This document shows, one piece after another, positions 53,999 through 63,588 of a DNA stretch of 64,000 nt; the first letter of the stretch is position 1; each line of letters opens with the position of its first letter. The DNA is from Tangfeifania diversioriginum (lineage in GTDB: Bacteria > Bacteroidota > Bacteroidia > Bacteroidales > Prolixibacteraceae): positions 1 through 64,000 of the forward strand of contig NZ_FQZE01000010.1 of NCBI RefSeq assembly GCF_900141875.1. The letters are read 5' to 3'. The notes beneath the pieces are model-generated. The model was not told where the DNA came from. It did not search any database and was given only the letters and a program-made list of their open reading frames with translations. Made by a program: the position numbers and the translations under genes.

Positions 53999-54934
53999 TT
54001 ACTGAACCGGTTTCGTGTTGCGGAGCCGGTTTTTTGTTTCGCGACGGTTGGCATAATTCAGTGCAAGCAACGAGATGGCAATTACAACCATGCCGAGAAT
54101 GGAATGAAAATCAGGGCTTTCGTTTTCAAGGATAATCCAGCTGAGAATAGCACCCGACACCGGAATCAGAAATTTCCATACATTCAGGATGGAAACTTTT
54201 ACACCCGGTCGTCTTAAAAGCGTGTACCAAATTGAAATGGCAGCAGCCGACAAGAAACTCAGCCATGCAAGTGCCCCGTAATATTCAGCCGGAAACGGGC
54301 CGAAATTAATGCCTTCAACCGGAATGGAAACAAGAAAAAGCAGCAGCCCGCCAATCATAAGCGAGGTAGAACTTAAAATCATGGGGGGCACCGTTTTCGG
54401 GCTTTTCGAAACCATCACATTGGCATATCCGGCCACCAGGTTGTTAATTAGCAGCAATGAAATTCCCAGCAATTCATATTCCCCCTTCAATTCCACTTTT
54501 GTCCGGCCAAGTGTGATAATGGCAATTCCTGCAACACCTATAGCTATGCTGATTGTTTTGAGTGGGGTCATTTTATCGTTGTTAAACGCGTAATGCGCCA
54601 CAATGGCCACAAACAATGGTGATGAGCCAATAATCATTGCGCCCAGCGAACCCGGAATGAGATCGAGCCCGCTGTAAAATAGTGCATACTGCGCAAATAC
54701 CTGTACCAGGGCCAGCAGAATTATAAATTTGTAGTGCGCTTTTACTGCCCTGAAAAAGCGGGTCCATTTTCCCCACAGAATAAAAATAAGCAATCCGGCA
54801 AGGAAAAACCGAATGCCGGCAAACTGGAAAGGGGTGTGGTACTCCAACCCGATTTTAACACCGGTAAAAGCTGTTGACCAGAGCCAGCATGCCAGAATGG
54901 CCAGAAATGTTGTGCTTTGTAAAAAGTTTTTCAT
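53999..54934 (-). CDS. EamA/DMT-family permease
   Basis: 311 aa, ten TM helices in two EamA repeats (first: LAILACWLWSTAFTGVKIGLEY, PFQFAGIRFFLAGLLI; second: LLGISLLLINNLVAGYANVMVS). Exports or exchanges metabolites; substrate not deducible. ATG 54934 chosen; an in-frame TTG at 54955 would add seven polar residues. Confidence 0.88.
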   Translation of the reverse strand: MKNFLQSTTFLAILACWLWSTAFTGVKIGLEYHTPFQFAGIRFFLAGLLIFILWGKWTRFFRAVKAHYKFIILLALVQVFAQYALFYSGLDLIPGSLGAMIIGSSPLFVAIVAHYAFNNDKMTPLKTISIAIGVAGIAIITLGRTKVELKGEYELLGISLLLINNLVAGYANVMVSKSPKTVPPMILSSTSLMIGGLLLFLVSIPVEGINFGPFPAEYYGALAWLSFLSAAAISIWYTLLRRPGVKVSILNVWKFLIPVSGAILSWIILENESPDFHSILGMVVIAISLLALNYANRRETKNRLRNTKPVQ

Positions 54935-55124
54935 ACTTCTGAAAAATGTGTGCAAAGGTGTGAATTTATTCTGAAAGGAAGTTTACTATTTAAAATTGGA
55001 ACAGCCAGTCTTAATATTCGGTTGTTAACTGCCGTAGTTTTAATTTTTGATTATTTGTTACCCTCCTAAATTCTGCTTTACGGAAAATAAATCCTTATTT
55101 TGTATGCCATTAAATCAAAATTTC

Positions 55125-55595
55125 ATGGGAAAAACAATAATCAATAATTACGAAGAGTTTGAAGCCTACCTGGGAAAAGAAATTGGTGTTTCAGAATACG
55201 TTGAAATTACCCAGGACCAAATCGATAAATTCGCCGATGCCACCCTCGACTATCAGTGGATACATACCGACCCGAAGCGGGCAGCCAAAGAATCACCCTT
55301 TAAAAGCACCATTGCCCATGGCTATTTAACGGTTTCAATGCTTACCTATTTGTGGTATTCCATTGTTGATGTGCGAAATGTGAAAATGATTGTGAACTAC
55401 GGAATCGAGAATTTGCGCTTTCAGCAACCGGTTTTGGTGAATGATAAAATCAGGGCCCGGGTTTCACTCAATAATATCCGCAACCTGCGCGGCATAGCAA
55501 AAATTCAGGTCAAAATTGTGGTTGAAATCGAGGGACAGAAAAAACCGGCTTACGATGCGCTGGTTACATTTCTGTATCACTTCGATAATAATTAA
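55125..55595 (+). CDS. MaoC-family (R)-enoyl-CoA hydratase-like protein
   Basis: 156 aa hotdog protein with the MaoC hydratase signature: FADATLDYQWIHTDPKRA (~35-52, Asp and His) and AHGYLTVSMLTYLW. Hydrates short enoyl-CoA in fatty-acid or PHA-related metabolism. ATG 55125 matches the usual N-terminus; in-frame starts 55104 and 55047 add residues without family character. Confidence 0.9.
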   Translation: MGKTIINNYEEFEAYLGKEIGVSEYVEITQDQIDKFADATLDYQWIHTDPKRAAKESPFKSTIAHGYLTVSMLTYLWYSIVDVRNVKMIVNYGIENLRFQQPVLVNDKIRARVSLNNIRNLRGIAKIQVKIVVEIEGQKKPAYDALVTFLYHFDNN

Positions 55596-55708
55596 ATCGT
55601 GTTGTTTGGTTCTCCCCAAATGGATTAGTCAAAACAGATTAAGCACTGGTGATTCTTCTTTGATATCTGTATTATTTTGTAATTTAGATAATCAAAAAAG
55701 TAAACGAC

Positions 55709-56416
55709 ATGGAGTTTATCAATCAGCTATTAGAATCTACCGAGATAAACGGGCAAACGGCAACGCTGCGGTTACTGCTCAGCTTTTTTGTGGGGATGCT
55801 TGTGGGGCTCGAGCGCGAAACGCACAACCAGCCTGCCGGGCTCCGCACGCACATTTTAATTAGCATTGGAGCCACAATTGTGATGCTCATTTCCATTTTT
55901 ATTCCGCAAACATTTGCTAATTTTCAAAACGGGGATCCCGGCAGGATCGCTGCGCAGGTGGTTTCGGGAATCGGGTTTCTGGGTGGTGGTGCAATTTTAA
56001 AGTTTGGTGCAAATGTGAAAGGCCTCACAACCGCAGCTTCTATCTGGGCAATGGCTGCCATTGGACTGGCAGTTGGTGCCGGGATGTATTCCATTAGTTT
56101 AATTGGCGTTTTGGTGGTTTTATTTGCGCTTACCATTATGAATTTTTTCGAAAAACGCTTCTTTAAAGAACGCACGCTCCGCAAAGTTGAGGTAACTATC
56201 AAAAAGAAACATACCAACCTGAAAGCGCTGAAAGACATTTTTAAAACATTTGATGTAAAAATTAACTCAACAGGTTTTGATCGAAACGTTCACGAGGCAA
56301 CCGACAAAATAACCTTTCTGGTTGGCGTTACCCCTTTTCTAAATGTGCAACAACTGGCCGATGAGCTGGAAAAAGAGCCGGGAATTGTTACGGTTTTGGT
56401 GGAAATTATTCAGTAA
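55709..56416 (+). CDS. MgtC/SapB-family membrane protein
   Basis: 235 aa. Five TM helices in the first ~145 residues with the MgtC signature LVGLERETHNQPAGLRTHILISIGAT and GFLGGGAILK, then a cytoplasmic ACT-like domain (~150-235; KVEVTIKKKHTNLKALKDIFKTF). In pathogens MgtC helps in low-Mg2+ growth; in free-living bacteria the role is less clear. Confidence 0.92.
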   Translation: MEFINQLLESTEINGQTATLRLLLSFFVGMLVGLERETHNQPAGLRTHILISIGATIVMLISIFIPQTFANFQNGDPGRIAAQVVSGIGFLGGGAILKFGANVKGLTTAASIWAMAAIGLAVGAGMYSISLIGVLVVLFALTIMNFFEKRFFKERTLRKVEVTIKKKHTNLKALKDIFKTFDVKINSTGFDRNVHEATDKITFLVGVTPFLNVQQLADELEKEPGIVTVLVEIIQ

Positions 56417-56428
56417 AACCAGGCTGTG

Positions 56429-56899
56429 TTAAGTGGTTTTTTCCAGTAATCCTTCGCAGGAATCTTCGAGCAGGTCGAGCACCAGTTCAAATCCTTCGTC
56501 GCCTCCGTAGTACGGGTCAGGTACTTCGGTGTAATTCCACTCTTTCCTGAAATCCGTCATTTTATAAATTTTATGAAGGTCATCCCGGTTGCGGGCCATG
56601 CTTTTCAGTGTTTCAAAATTTTCATCGTCCATTCCAATAACCATATCGAAATGGTCAAAATCAACCTCCGGATCAAATTTCCGGGAAATGCTCGTCAGGT
56701 TGTAGTTACGTTTTTGGGCATGTATTTGCATGCGTTCATCAGCAGGTTCGCCGGCATGCCAGGCACTTGTTCCTGCCGAATCAATTTCAAACCGGTCCTC
56801 CACTCCTGCGTCTTTTACCAGCCCCGTGAAAACTGCTTCAGCACTTGGCGAGCGGCAAATATTTCCCAAACAAACAAATAGTATCTTTATTTTATTCAT
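56429..56899 (-). CDS. Low-molecular-weight protein tyrosine phosphatase
   Basis: 156 aa. P-loop CLGNICRS with nucleophile Cys10 and Arg16, and the general acid in VPDPYYGGDEGFE near residue 127. Could act on tyrosine kinases of exopolysaccharide synthesis or on small phosphates. Ends 13 nt from the convergent MgtC gene. Confidence 0.95.
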   Translation of the reverse strand: MNKIKILFVCLGNICRSPSAEAVFTGLVKDAGVEDRFEIDSAGTSAWHAGEPADERMQIHAQKRNYNLTSISRKFDPEVDFDHFDMVIGMDDENFETLKSMARNRDDLHKIYKMTDFRKEWNYTEVPDPYYGGDEGFELVLDLLEDSCEGLLEKTT

Positions 56900-56995
56900 G
56901 AAAATGTGAAAATGTCAAATTGATAAATTGTAAAACTGTAAAACTGTTAATTTATAATTCTCTGCGCTCTTTGCTCCATGCTCTCTGCCCCATGC

Positions 56996-57742
56996 TTAAT
57001 CCCTGTTCCAGATTTCGTACGATTTAAGTGCCTGCTGCAAAAGCATTTCGTAGCCGTTTTTCACGGCAGCACCTTTTTCTTTTCCTTTTTTCATGAATTG
57101 AGTCTCTTCGGGATTATAGACCAAATCGAACAGCAAATGTTTTTCAGAAATATATTCATAAGGAATGGGCGGAAAAGTTTCTGTTTTCGGGTAGGTTCCC
57201 AGTGGTGTGGCATTGATGATTAACAGACGTTCTTCCAACATTCTTTGGTCGATATCTTCATAACGGATTTCATTCTTCTTCAGCTCCTCGATTGATGCTG
57301 AAATGAAACTGATGTCCAGCTTGTTCAATACAAATTTGATGGCTTTTGATGCCCCGCCGGTTCCCAGAATCAGTGCTTTTGTATGATGTGCTTTTAGGAG
57401 TGGTTTTAATGAAGCTTCAAACCCAAAAGTATCTGTGTTGTAGCCTTTTAAAAAGATAGTGTCTTTTGAGCGGTTGATTCTTACTGTGTTAACTGCCCCA
57501 ACTTTTTCGGCTGCCTCGTCAAGTTCATCCAAAAACGGAATCACTTTTTCCTTGTACGGAATGGTAACATTCAGACCGATAAGTCCGGGGTTGTTTTTTA
57601 TTATTTCAGGAAACCACGAGATCGATTCAATCTCGAAATTTTCGTAGGTTGCATTAATCTCCTCTTTTTCAAACTTCTCGGTAAAAAAACGCTTTGAAAA
57701 AGAGTGGGTGAGCGGGTAGCCAATTAATCCATATTTTTTCAT
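56996..57742 (-). CDS. aroE: Shikimate dehydrogenase
   Basis: 248 aa. Shikimate-binding SFSKRFF at the N-terminus, NVTIPYKEKVIPFLDEL with the catalytic Lys near 65, TDTFGFEASL, and the NADP Rossmann LGTGGASKAI at ~125. Reduces 3-dehydroshikimate in aromatic amino-acid synthesis. Starts inside the end of the DUF368 gene (4-nt overlap), so it is coupled with it. Shorter than E. coli AroE (272 aa), typical in Bacteroidota. Confidence 0.95.
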   Translation of the reverse strand: MKKYGLIGYPLTHSFSKRFFTEKFEKEEINATYENFEIESISWFPEIIKNNPGLIGLNVTIPYKEKVIPFLDELDEAAEKVGAVNTVRINRSKDTIFLKGYNTDTFGFEASLKPLLKAHHTKALILGTGGASKAIKFVLNKLDISFISASIEELKKNEIRYEDIDQRMLEERLLIINATPLGTYPKTETFPPIPYEYISEKHLLFDLVYNPEETQFMKKGKEKGAAVKNGYEMLLQQALKSYEIWNRD

Positions 57743-58680
57743 TGCTTCTCTTTTTTCGGTTTGGTTAAACCTTCAATTACAAAAATTATTGCGAACCCGG
57801 CAACTGCCATAACAATGGCGCCCAAAAGCCAGGCTTCGCTGCCGGTTACCTGTTCATAAGTGCCGGGCAGCACATTTTGTTCAACCAGCGGCCGGGTTTC
57901 TCCGTGCCTGTCAATAAACGTTTCAGTCACCTCTTTCCATGGCCATACTTTATTGAGCGAACCGACCATGAATCCCGATAAAACGGCAATAGTGAGGTTA
58001 TGAAAATGTTTCAGGAACCACGACAGGATATTTGAAAAGGCGATAATTCCTACTGCTGCCCCGGCCAGAAAAGTAAGAATAATTGCAAGCTCGAGGTTGC
58101 CAACGGCGGAGAGTATAAATTTGTACATGCCTAGCAAAACCAGGATAAAACTGCCTGAAATGCCGGGTAGAATCATGGCGCAAATGGCAATGGAACCGGA
58201 AAGAAAAATGAACCACCAGGTTGTATTGGCTTCGGCCGGCGAAATTACTGTGATGAAATAGGCAACAACAATTCCGGCAACTCCGGCAATTACAGTTCCT
58301 GCATTCCATTCTTTAATGGTGCGGGCCACATAAATTGCCGAGGCAATAATGAGTCCGAAGAAAAACGACCAAATCAATATGGGAAATTGATTGAGCAGGA
58401 ATTCCAGCAATTTGGCCAGCGAAAAAACACTGATGCCAATTCCCAGCACAACGCTCAAAAGAAAGGTGCCATTGATGTGTTTCCAGAATTCAGCAAACTT
58501 ACCTGAAAAAAACAGCTTCACTGCCTGCAGGTTAATCGATTTGATGGAGAAAACCAGCTCTTCGTAAATTCCGGTAATAAATGCAATGGTTCCTCCCGAA
58601 ACGCCGGGCACCACATCGGCCGCTCCCATTCCCATGCCTTTTAAAATCAGTAGCAGGTAGTTTTTTGCTGTTCTTTTCAT
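57739..58680 (-). CDS. DUF368 polytopic membrane protein
   Basis: 313 aa, about nine TM helices. Family opening MGAADVVPGVSGGTIAFITGIYEEL and MILPGISGSFILVLLGMYKFI. DUF368 proteins (PopT/DedA-independent group) have been linked to undecaprenyl-phosphate recycling; that assignment is from family knowledge, not from this sequence. Co-transcribed with aroE by a 4-nt overlap. Confidence 0.93.
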   Translation of the reverse strand: MKRTAKNYLLLILKGMGMGAADVVPGVSGGTIAFITGIYEELVFSIKSINLQAVKLFFSGKFAEFWKHINGTFLLSVVLGIGISVFSLAKLLEFLLNQFPILIWSFFFGLIIASAIYVARTIKEWNAGTVIAGVAGIVVAYFITVISPAEANTTWWFIFLSGSIAICAMILPGISGSFILVLLGMYKFILSAVGNLELAIILTFLAGAAVGIIAFSNILSWFLKHFHNLTIAVLSGFMVGSLNKVWPWKEVTETFIDRHGETRPLVEQNVLPGTYEQVTGSEAWLLGAIVMAVAGFAIIFVIEGLTKPKKEKQ

Positions 58681-58858
58681 TTTATATTATTATTTTAAGA
58701 AATACCCAATACCGAATACTCAATAACCAATCATCACTAGCAACTGCATCTCGATTTTGTTGTAAATTTAGTATTGAACATTGAATATTTCAGGCGCCAA
58801 AATAACAAAAAGAAAGGATAAATTGTTAAGAAAAACAGAAGGGATTAATGAACTGAAA

Positions 58859-59437
58859 ATGGAATTAAGATTGATTTTAATTGCACTGTTTCTTTTGAAT
58901 TTGAGTAGTATGAATGCACAAACGAACAAAAATGCTGAGATTGTAACGTTGCAACTGGAAGAAAACGGCAATTTCCCCAATAATTCAAACCTTCCGGTTT
59001 TGCTCTACAAAAATGCTTTTGATTTTGCTGAAGGGGATCCGGCTTCTACAATAGAAAAAGTTCTTGCTGCCAATAACTGGAACAATTCGTGGCGAAACGG
59101 GATTTTTAGTTACCAGCATTACCACTCAAATGCGCATGAAGCACTGGGAGTTTACAGTGGCTGGGCCGAAGTTCAACTGGGAGGGCCGGGTAACGAACCG
59201 GTCCGCATTGAAAAAGGAGATCTGGTGGTGTTGCCTGCCGGAACAGCGCACAAGCGCATCGATTCGGGTGGGGGATTTGCAGTTGTTGGTGCTTACCCCG
59301 ACGGTCAGCGGTACGATATGAATTACGGGGAGGCAGCTGAAAAGCAAGAAGCTGTAAAAAATATCCGCAAAGTTCCGCTTCCTTCAAATGATCCTCTGTT
59401 TGGAGCGAAAGGGAAAATGTTTGAGTTTTGGAAATAA
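58859..59437 (+). CDS. Exported cupin-fold protein
   Basis: 192 aa; signal peptide ending SMNAQ. A single cupin domain with HYHSNAHEALGVYSGWAEVQLGG, then IEKGDLVVLPAGTAHKRI, giving the two conserved cupin motifs and His ligands. Function unknown. ATG 58859 is chosen since the hydrophobic signal follows at once; the in-frame codon at 58781 is a TTG. Confidence 0.85.
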   Translation: MELRLILIALFLLNLSSMNAQTNKNAEIVTLQLEENGNFPNNSNLPVLLYKNAFDFAEGDPASTIEKVLAANNWNNSWRNGIFSYQHYHSNAHEALGVYSGWAEVQLGGPGNEPVRIEKGDLVVLPAGTAHKRIDSGGGFAVVGAYPDGQRYDMNYGEAAEKQEAVKNIRKVPLPSNDPLFGAKGKMFEFWK

Positions 59438-59491
59438 CTGGTTTTGCTTATTAAACCCTAAGAATTTTATACTTGTAAATGGAATAATCTT

Positions 59492-59499
59492 TAACTTTG
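59492..59499 (+). promoter_or_regulatory. Putative -7 promoter element of the third toxin-antitoxin pair
   Basis: TAACTTTG fits TAnnTTTG, 13 nt before the antitoxin ATG; ACTTG about 16 nt upstream could serve as -33 element. Confidence 0.35.
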
Positions 59500-59512
59500 A
59501 AAAAAAAGAAAC

Positions 59513-59755
59513 ATGGATATTCAAACCAAAAAAATAAATTTCATTCAGGAATTTTTAAGGCTAAAAGACGAAGAACTTATAAATAAACTGGATAATTTAT
59601 TAAAGTTAGAAAAAAAGAAAAAATTCAAGGAGGAAATCAGGCCTTACAGTGAAGAAGAATTTAATGCTGTCATTGACAAAGCAGAAGAGGATTCAAAAAA
59701 TGGAAAAGTTATTTCTGCAGACGATCTGAAAAATGATATTGACTCATGGAGCTAA
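59513..59755 (+). CDS. Antitoxin of a RelE/ParE-type pair
   Basis: 80 aa, charged; N-terminal helices (INFIQEFLRLKDEELINKLDNLL) and an acidic C-terminus (YSEEEFNAVIDKAEEDSKNGKV) resembling addiction-module antidotes. Overlaps the toxin start by 10 nt. Family naming is approximate. Confidence 0.8.
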   Translation: MDIQTKKINFIQEFLRLKDEELINKLDNLLKLEKKKKFKEEIRPYSEEEFNAVIDKAEEDSKNGKVISADDLKNDIDSWS

Positions 59756-60054
59756 AAGTGTTTTGGACGGAAACAGCTCTTGAAATGTTAGAAGATATTT
59801 ATGCCTATTACAAATCAGAAGCAAATATTGATATTGCCAGACTCCTGGTGAAAAAAATTGTAAATCGAACACTTCAGCTTAAAACTAACCCACAAAGCGG
59901 CCCACGAGAACCTCTGCTGGAACAACGAAAATTTGAGTACCGCTATTTGGTTGAAGGAAATTACAAAATTATTTACTGGAAGGAAAACAATTATGTGAAC
60001 ATTGCTGCTGTTTTTGACACCCGGCAAAATCCCCTGAAAATCAGAAATGTTTGA
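59746..60054 (+). CDS. RelE/ParE-family toxin
   Basis: 102 aa. Family core: FWTETALEMLEDIYAYY at the start, NPQSGPREPLLEQRKFEYRYLVEGNYKIIYW and the terminal VFDTRQNP, typical of plasmid-stabilisation RelE/ParE toxins. Whether it targets ribosome-bound mRNA or gyrase cannot be decided here. Coupled to its antitoxin. Confidence 0.88.
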   Translation: MELKVFWTETALEMLEDIYAYYKSEANIDIARLLVKKIVNRTLQLKTNPQSGPREPLLEQRKFEYRYLVEGNYKIIYWKENNYVNIAAVFDTRQNPLKIRNV

Positions 60055-60084
60055 TTTGTCTGGAATTCTTTTTCAAATTAATTT

Positions 60085-61884
60085 CTACTCTCTGCTCGTA
60101 TAAAACCGCTCGAGAATCGACCCGTCGTTGGCTTCTTTAGAAAGCGCTTCAATAGTATTTTTTGGAACATCGTAAACATCCAGCACAATCAGCCCGTCGA
60201 GGCAATTGTTGAATTTTGGATCCACATTGAAAGCGATAATTTTCGCGTTCAGTTTAATGTATTTTTTCAGGAGTACCGGAAGTCCCGAATTCAGTTCGTC
60301 CAAATCGCCAATTGCTTTGTCGAGCCGGTTGATGTCGTGTTCCATATTCTCCATCAGGATGTTGATGTCCGGGTTGACGCTGGTAAACTTGTATTTATTG
60401 CGTGGTTTCACAAACCGGGCCATCTTCCAGTTCAGGTGGTTACGCATAATGAACCGGATAATCAAATCTTTCGAAATTTTTGAGTAATTATTGCTGATGC
60501 TCACCGGGCCAATCAGGTAGCGGTATTCCGGGTTTTTCAGCAGGAAGTACAAAATTCCTTTCCATAGCAAAAACAGGGGCATGGGACGCCGCTGGTATTC
60601 TTTAATTACAAATGAACGGCCCAGCTCCAGGCTCTCTTTCAATGTGGGTTTAAACTCATCGCTTAACCGGAAAAGTGATTGCAGGTAAAACCCACGCTTC
60701 CCGTATTGATCCAGGATATCGTTGCCCTTGCCAATTCGGTACGCGCCAACAATACGTTTTTCGTCGTCATCCCAAATAAACATCTGGTGATAATAGAGGT
60801 CAAACTCATCCAGATCAATACTGCGGTTGGTTCCTTCGCCCACTTCGCGAAAAGTAATTTCGCGCAATCGGCCAATTTCAGTCAGAATATTGGGAATGAC
60901 CCTGGCTGGTGCGCAAAAGGCGGTGTAGTTTTTTAAATTAAACAGAGTGAGTTCTTCTTTAATACCTTCAATTTCAGCAAGAATTTTATTTTGATCAACA
61001 GGCGGAATTATGGCCTCCGATTTTGGTTTTGGTTTCAGGTTGTAGCTGAAAAAACGCTTCACTTCAAGTGGTGTTTCCATGCTGTAGGTTTTGGCACGCA
61101 GAAACCGCCCAAACTGGTAAACGTCTTTAAATTTATCCTGCTCTTCCACTTTAAGCGGGGTGCCAATGCGCATTTTAATGGTTTTATGCTTTTTGTTTAG
61201 CAGTTCGGAGGGCAGGCGCACCTGGCGAAGCGAGGGATGAATTTTTGCAATAATATGAAACAGCCGGCTGTTGGTTCCCTGAAAATGAACCGGCACTACC
61301 GGTACTCTTGCTTTTTTTACAAATTTTACCATCGGGAACTGCCACGCCTGGTCTGTGATGGTGTCAAAAGTTCCGTAGGTGCTCAGTTCTCCGGCAGGAA
61401 ACAGACAAAGTACACCATTGTTTTTGAGGTGTTTTATGGCCCGGGTAATTCCTTTGGTCCTTGTGTCAACTTCCCCTTTTGCCGCTTTTTCAAAAGGATT
61501 GTCGCTGATAAAATATTCTGAAACCGGATCGACTTTTTGGAGCAAAAAGTTGCCAATCACTTTTACATCGGGCCTCACTTTCGACAGGTATTTAACGAGC
61601 AACAACCCGTCGAAGCCACCCAGCGGATGCTTGGCCACCACAATCAGCGGCCCTTCTGCCGGTATCCGTTTTAATTCATTTTCGTCAAATTCAATCTTAA
61701 ACTCAAGAATCCTGATAATTTCATCGATGAAATCAATGCCTTTTTTTGTGGCTATTTGCTCGTAAATTTTGTTCAGCTTGTTGAACCGGAGAATGTACAT
61801 CAGGAATTTTGCGAAGTATTCGCCACCAAAATAGGTCAGGGCTGGAGAAGCTTTAAAAATGTCCTTCAGTTTCAATAGTTCCAT
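60085..61884 (-). CDS. OlsF/GlsF-like bifunctional acyltransferase (PlsC + GNAT hemolysin-type)
   Basis: 599 aa. N-terminal PlsC-type O-acyltransferase (~60-280) with VVAKHPLGGFDGLLLVKYL as its His-Asp motif and FPAGELSTYG as the second motif; C-terminal GNAT-type N-acyltransferase (~330-510, as in OlsB/hemolysin-like proteins; CAPARVIPNILTEIGRLREITFREVG, RPMPLFLLWKGILYFLL). Fused enzymes of this layout make ornithine or glycine lipids from an amino acid and two acyl-ACPs in Bacteroidota. Start ATG 61884; TTG 61935 would add 17 residues. Confidence 0.85.
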   Translation of the reverse strand: MELLKLKDIFKASPALTYFGGEYFAKFLMYILRFNKLNKIYEQIATKKGIDFIDEIIRILEFKIEFDENELKRIPAEGPLIVVAKHPLGGFDGLLLVKYLSKVRPDVKVIGNFLLQKVDPVSEYFISDNPFEKAAKGEVDTRTKGITRAIKHLKNNGVLCLFPAGELSTYGTFDTITDQAWQFPMVKFVKKARVPVVPVHFQGTNSRLFHIIAKIHPSLRQVRLPSELLNKKHKTIKMRIGTPLKVEEQDKFKDVYQFGRFLRAKTYSMETPLEVKRFFSYNLKPKPKSEAIIPPVDQNKILAEIEGIKEELTLFNLKNYTAFCAPARVIPNILTEIGRLREITFREVGEGTNRSIDLDEFDLYYHQMFIWDDDEKRIVGAYRIGKGNDILDQYGKRGFYLQSLFRLSDEFKPTLKESLELGRSFVIKEYQRRPMPLFLLWKGILYFLLKNPEYRYLIGPVSISNNYSKISKDLIIRFIMRNHLNWKMARFVKPRNKYKFTSVNPDINILMENMEHDINRLDKAIGDLDELNSGLPVLLKKYIKLNAKIIAFNVDPKFNNCLDGLIVLDVYDVPKNTIEALSKEANDGSILERFYTSRE

Positions 61885-62108
61885 CTGGATTTTATTGGTT
61901 TTTTTGAAAAAAAACTTTTTCAAACACCTACACAAAAATAGAAGGATTTTTCAATTAAACCGGGTTGGATTGAAAAAGGTAATTGGCTTCTGCTCGCATA
62001 CTAAGCAAAAAATGGTTTAATTTGTTTCCCGAAAGGGCAGTGGAACTGACAAATAAGTTTCAGTAAAAAACAGATGGCTCCCTGCCACCGAAAAATAGAA
62101 CAATACAA

Positions 62109-62306
62109 ATGGACGGAAAACAGAGAAAAAATATTCAGATTGGTGATGAGGTGGAAATTGTGCAGAAACAGCATCAACGCTCGGGCGAACTTACTGAAGG
62201 CGTTGTAAAACGAATTCTTACAAAATCAGCAAGTCATCCACACGGAATAAAAGTGTTGCTTGAAACTGGTGAAGTTGGTCGGGTGAAAAATATCATTGAA
62301 GAATAA
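62109..62306 (+). CDS. ywbE: YwbE-family protein (DUF2196)
   Basis: 65 aa: IQIGDEVEIVQKQHQRSGELTEGVVKRILT and HPHGIKVLLETGEVGRV, the complete YwbE signature; a small beta-barrel of unknown function. Single gene. Confidence 0.9.
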   Translation: MDGKQRKNIQIGDEVEIVQKQHQRSGELTEGVVKRILTKSASHPHGIKVLLETGEVGRVKNIIEE

Positions 62307-62343
62307 GAAGTCTATTAGCCAGGCGGTTGAAATTGCCAGACGT

Positions 62344-63588
62344 TTAATCGGCATTCATGCATGCATTACCGGCAACCCATCCGGTTGACCAGGCAATTTG
62401 CAGATTGTAACCGCCGGTTTTTGCATCGAGGTCGATGATTTCGCCGGCAAAATATAGTCCTTTTATGAATTTGGATTCCAGCGATTTTGGATAAATTTCT
62501 TTGGTTGGGATTCCGCCTGCCGTAATAATTGCTTCTTTATAAGAACGATGCCCGGTAATTTCAAACCGCAGATTTTTCAGCAGGTATCTTATCTTTTTCC
62601 GTTCAGCAGCCGTTACCTGGTGGCATTCCTTTTCAGGATCGATTTCAAGCAATTCAATAAAAACCGGGATCATCGACGAGGGCAGCCAGTGCCGGATAAT
62701 GTTTCCCAACTTTTTCTTTCCATGCTCATTTAAATCACGTATCAGGCGGTTGTCAAGTTTTTGCTCGTCGAGGGCAGGTTTTAAATCAATGGTAATTTCA
62801 ACTTTGTTTTTCTTTTGTAATTCGTCAACAACAATGCGGCTGAGCGTAAGAATTACCGGTCCGGATAACCCAAAATGGGTAAATACCATTTCGCCAAAAT
62901 CTTCGCCTGCTTTTTTACCGTTCACCCAAACCACAGCCTTTGCATTTTTCAGATTTAAACCCTGTAGTTTCTGCGCCACATCACCTTCTGTTTCAATCGG
63001 AACCAGGGCCGGGCGGTCCGGCACTAAGGAATGGCCAACCTGTTTTGCCAACTCATAGCCGTCGCCGGTTGAACCGGTTGCCGGATATGATTTTCCCCCG
63101 GTGGCAAGAATTACGCGGTCGGCTTGGATGAATTTTCCGTTTGAAATAACTCCCCGAACCTGATTGTCTTCCACTGCTATCTTTTCTACTTTTTCGCCTC
63201 CGTGGATTTCTACATTCAAATCCGAAACCCATTTTAGCAAAGCATTCAAAACATCAGTCGATTTGTTGCTTGTGGGGAAATAGCGCCCACCGCGTTCGAG
63301 CGTCACTTCGGTCCCGTGTTTTTGGAGCAGGGCGATTATATCTTTTGAAAAAAACTGCGAGAAAGCATTCCGCAGAAATTTTCCATTGGGCTGAATGTGC
63401 TTGATGAATTCACTTACTGGGGCATTGTTGGTAATGTTGCAGCGACCTTTTCCGGTGATTAATAATTTTCTGCCCGCCCGCCGCATTTTTTCAAGTACCA
63501 GTACCTTGCCGCCACATTCGGCTGCTCTTCCGGCTGCCAGTAAACCGGCAGCACCGGCACCAATTACAATTACATCGAAATTTTTCAT
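62344..63588 (-). CDS. BaiN/HI0933-family NAD(P)/FAD-dependent oxidoreductase
   Basis: 414 aa. FAD Rossmann VIVIGAGAAGLLAAGRAAECG at the start, TGKGRCNITNN at ~45, ILATGGKSYPATGSTGDGYELA at ~160, and the C-terminal AITAGGIPTKEIYPKSLESK and GYNLQIAWSTGWVAG. Reported members act on unsaturated bile acids or uncharacterised enoyl substrates; substrate here unknown. ATG 63588 chosen over TTG 63597. Confidence 0.92.
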   Translation of the reverse strand: MKNFDVIVIGAGAAGLLAAGRAAECGGKVLVLEKMRRAGRKLLITGKGRCNITNNAPVSEFIKHIQPNGKFLRNAFSQFFSKDIIALLQKHGTEVTLERGGRYFPTSNKSTDVLNALLKWVSDLNVEIHGGEKVEKIAVEDNQVRGVISNGKFIQADRVILATGGKSYPATGSTGDGYELAKQVGHSLVPDRPALVPIETEGDVAQKLQGLNLKNAKAVVWVNGKKAGEDFGEMVFTHFGLSGPVILTLSRIVVDELQKKNKVEITIDLKPALDEQKLDNRLIRDLNEHGKKKLGNIIRHWLPSSMIPVFIELLEIDPEKECHQVTAAERKKIRYLLKNLRFEITGHRSYKEAIITAGGIPTKEIYPKSLESKFIKGLYFAGEIIDLDAKTGGYNLQIAWSTGWVAGNACMNAD

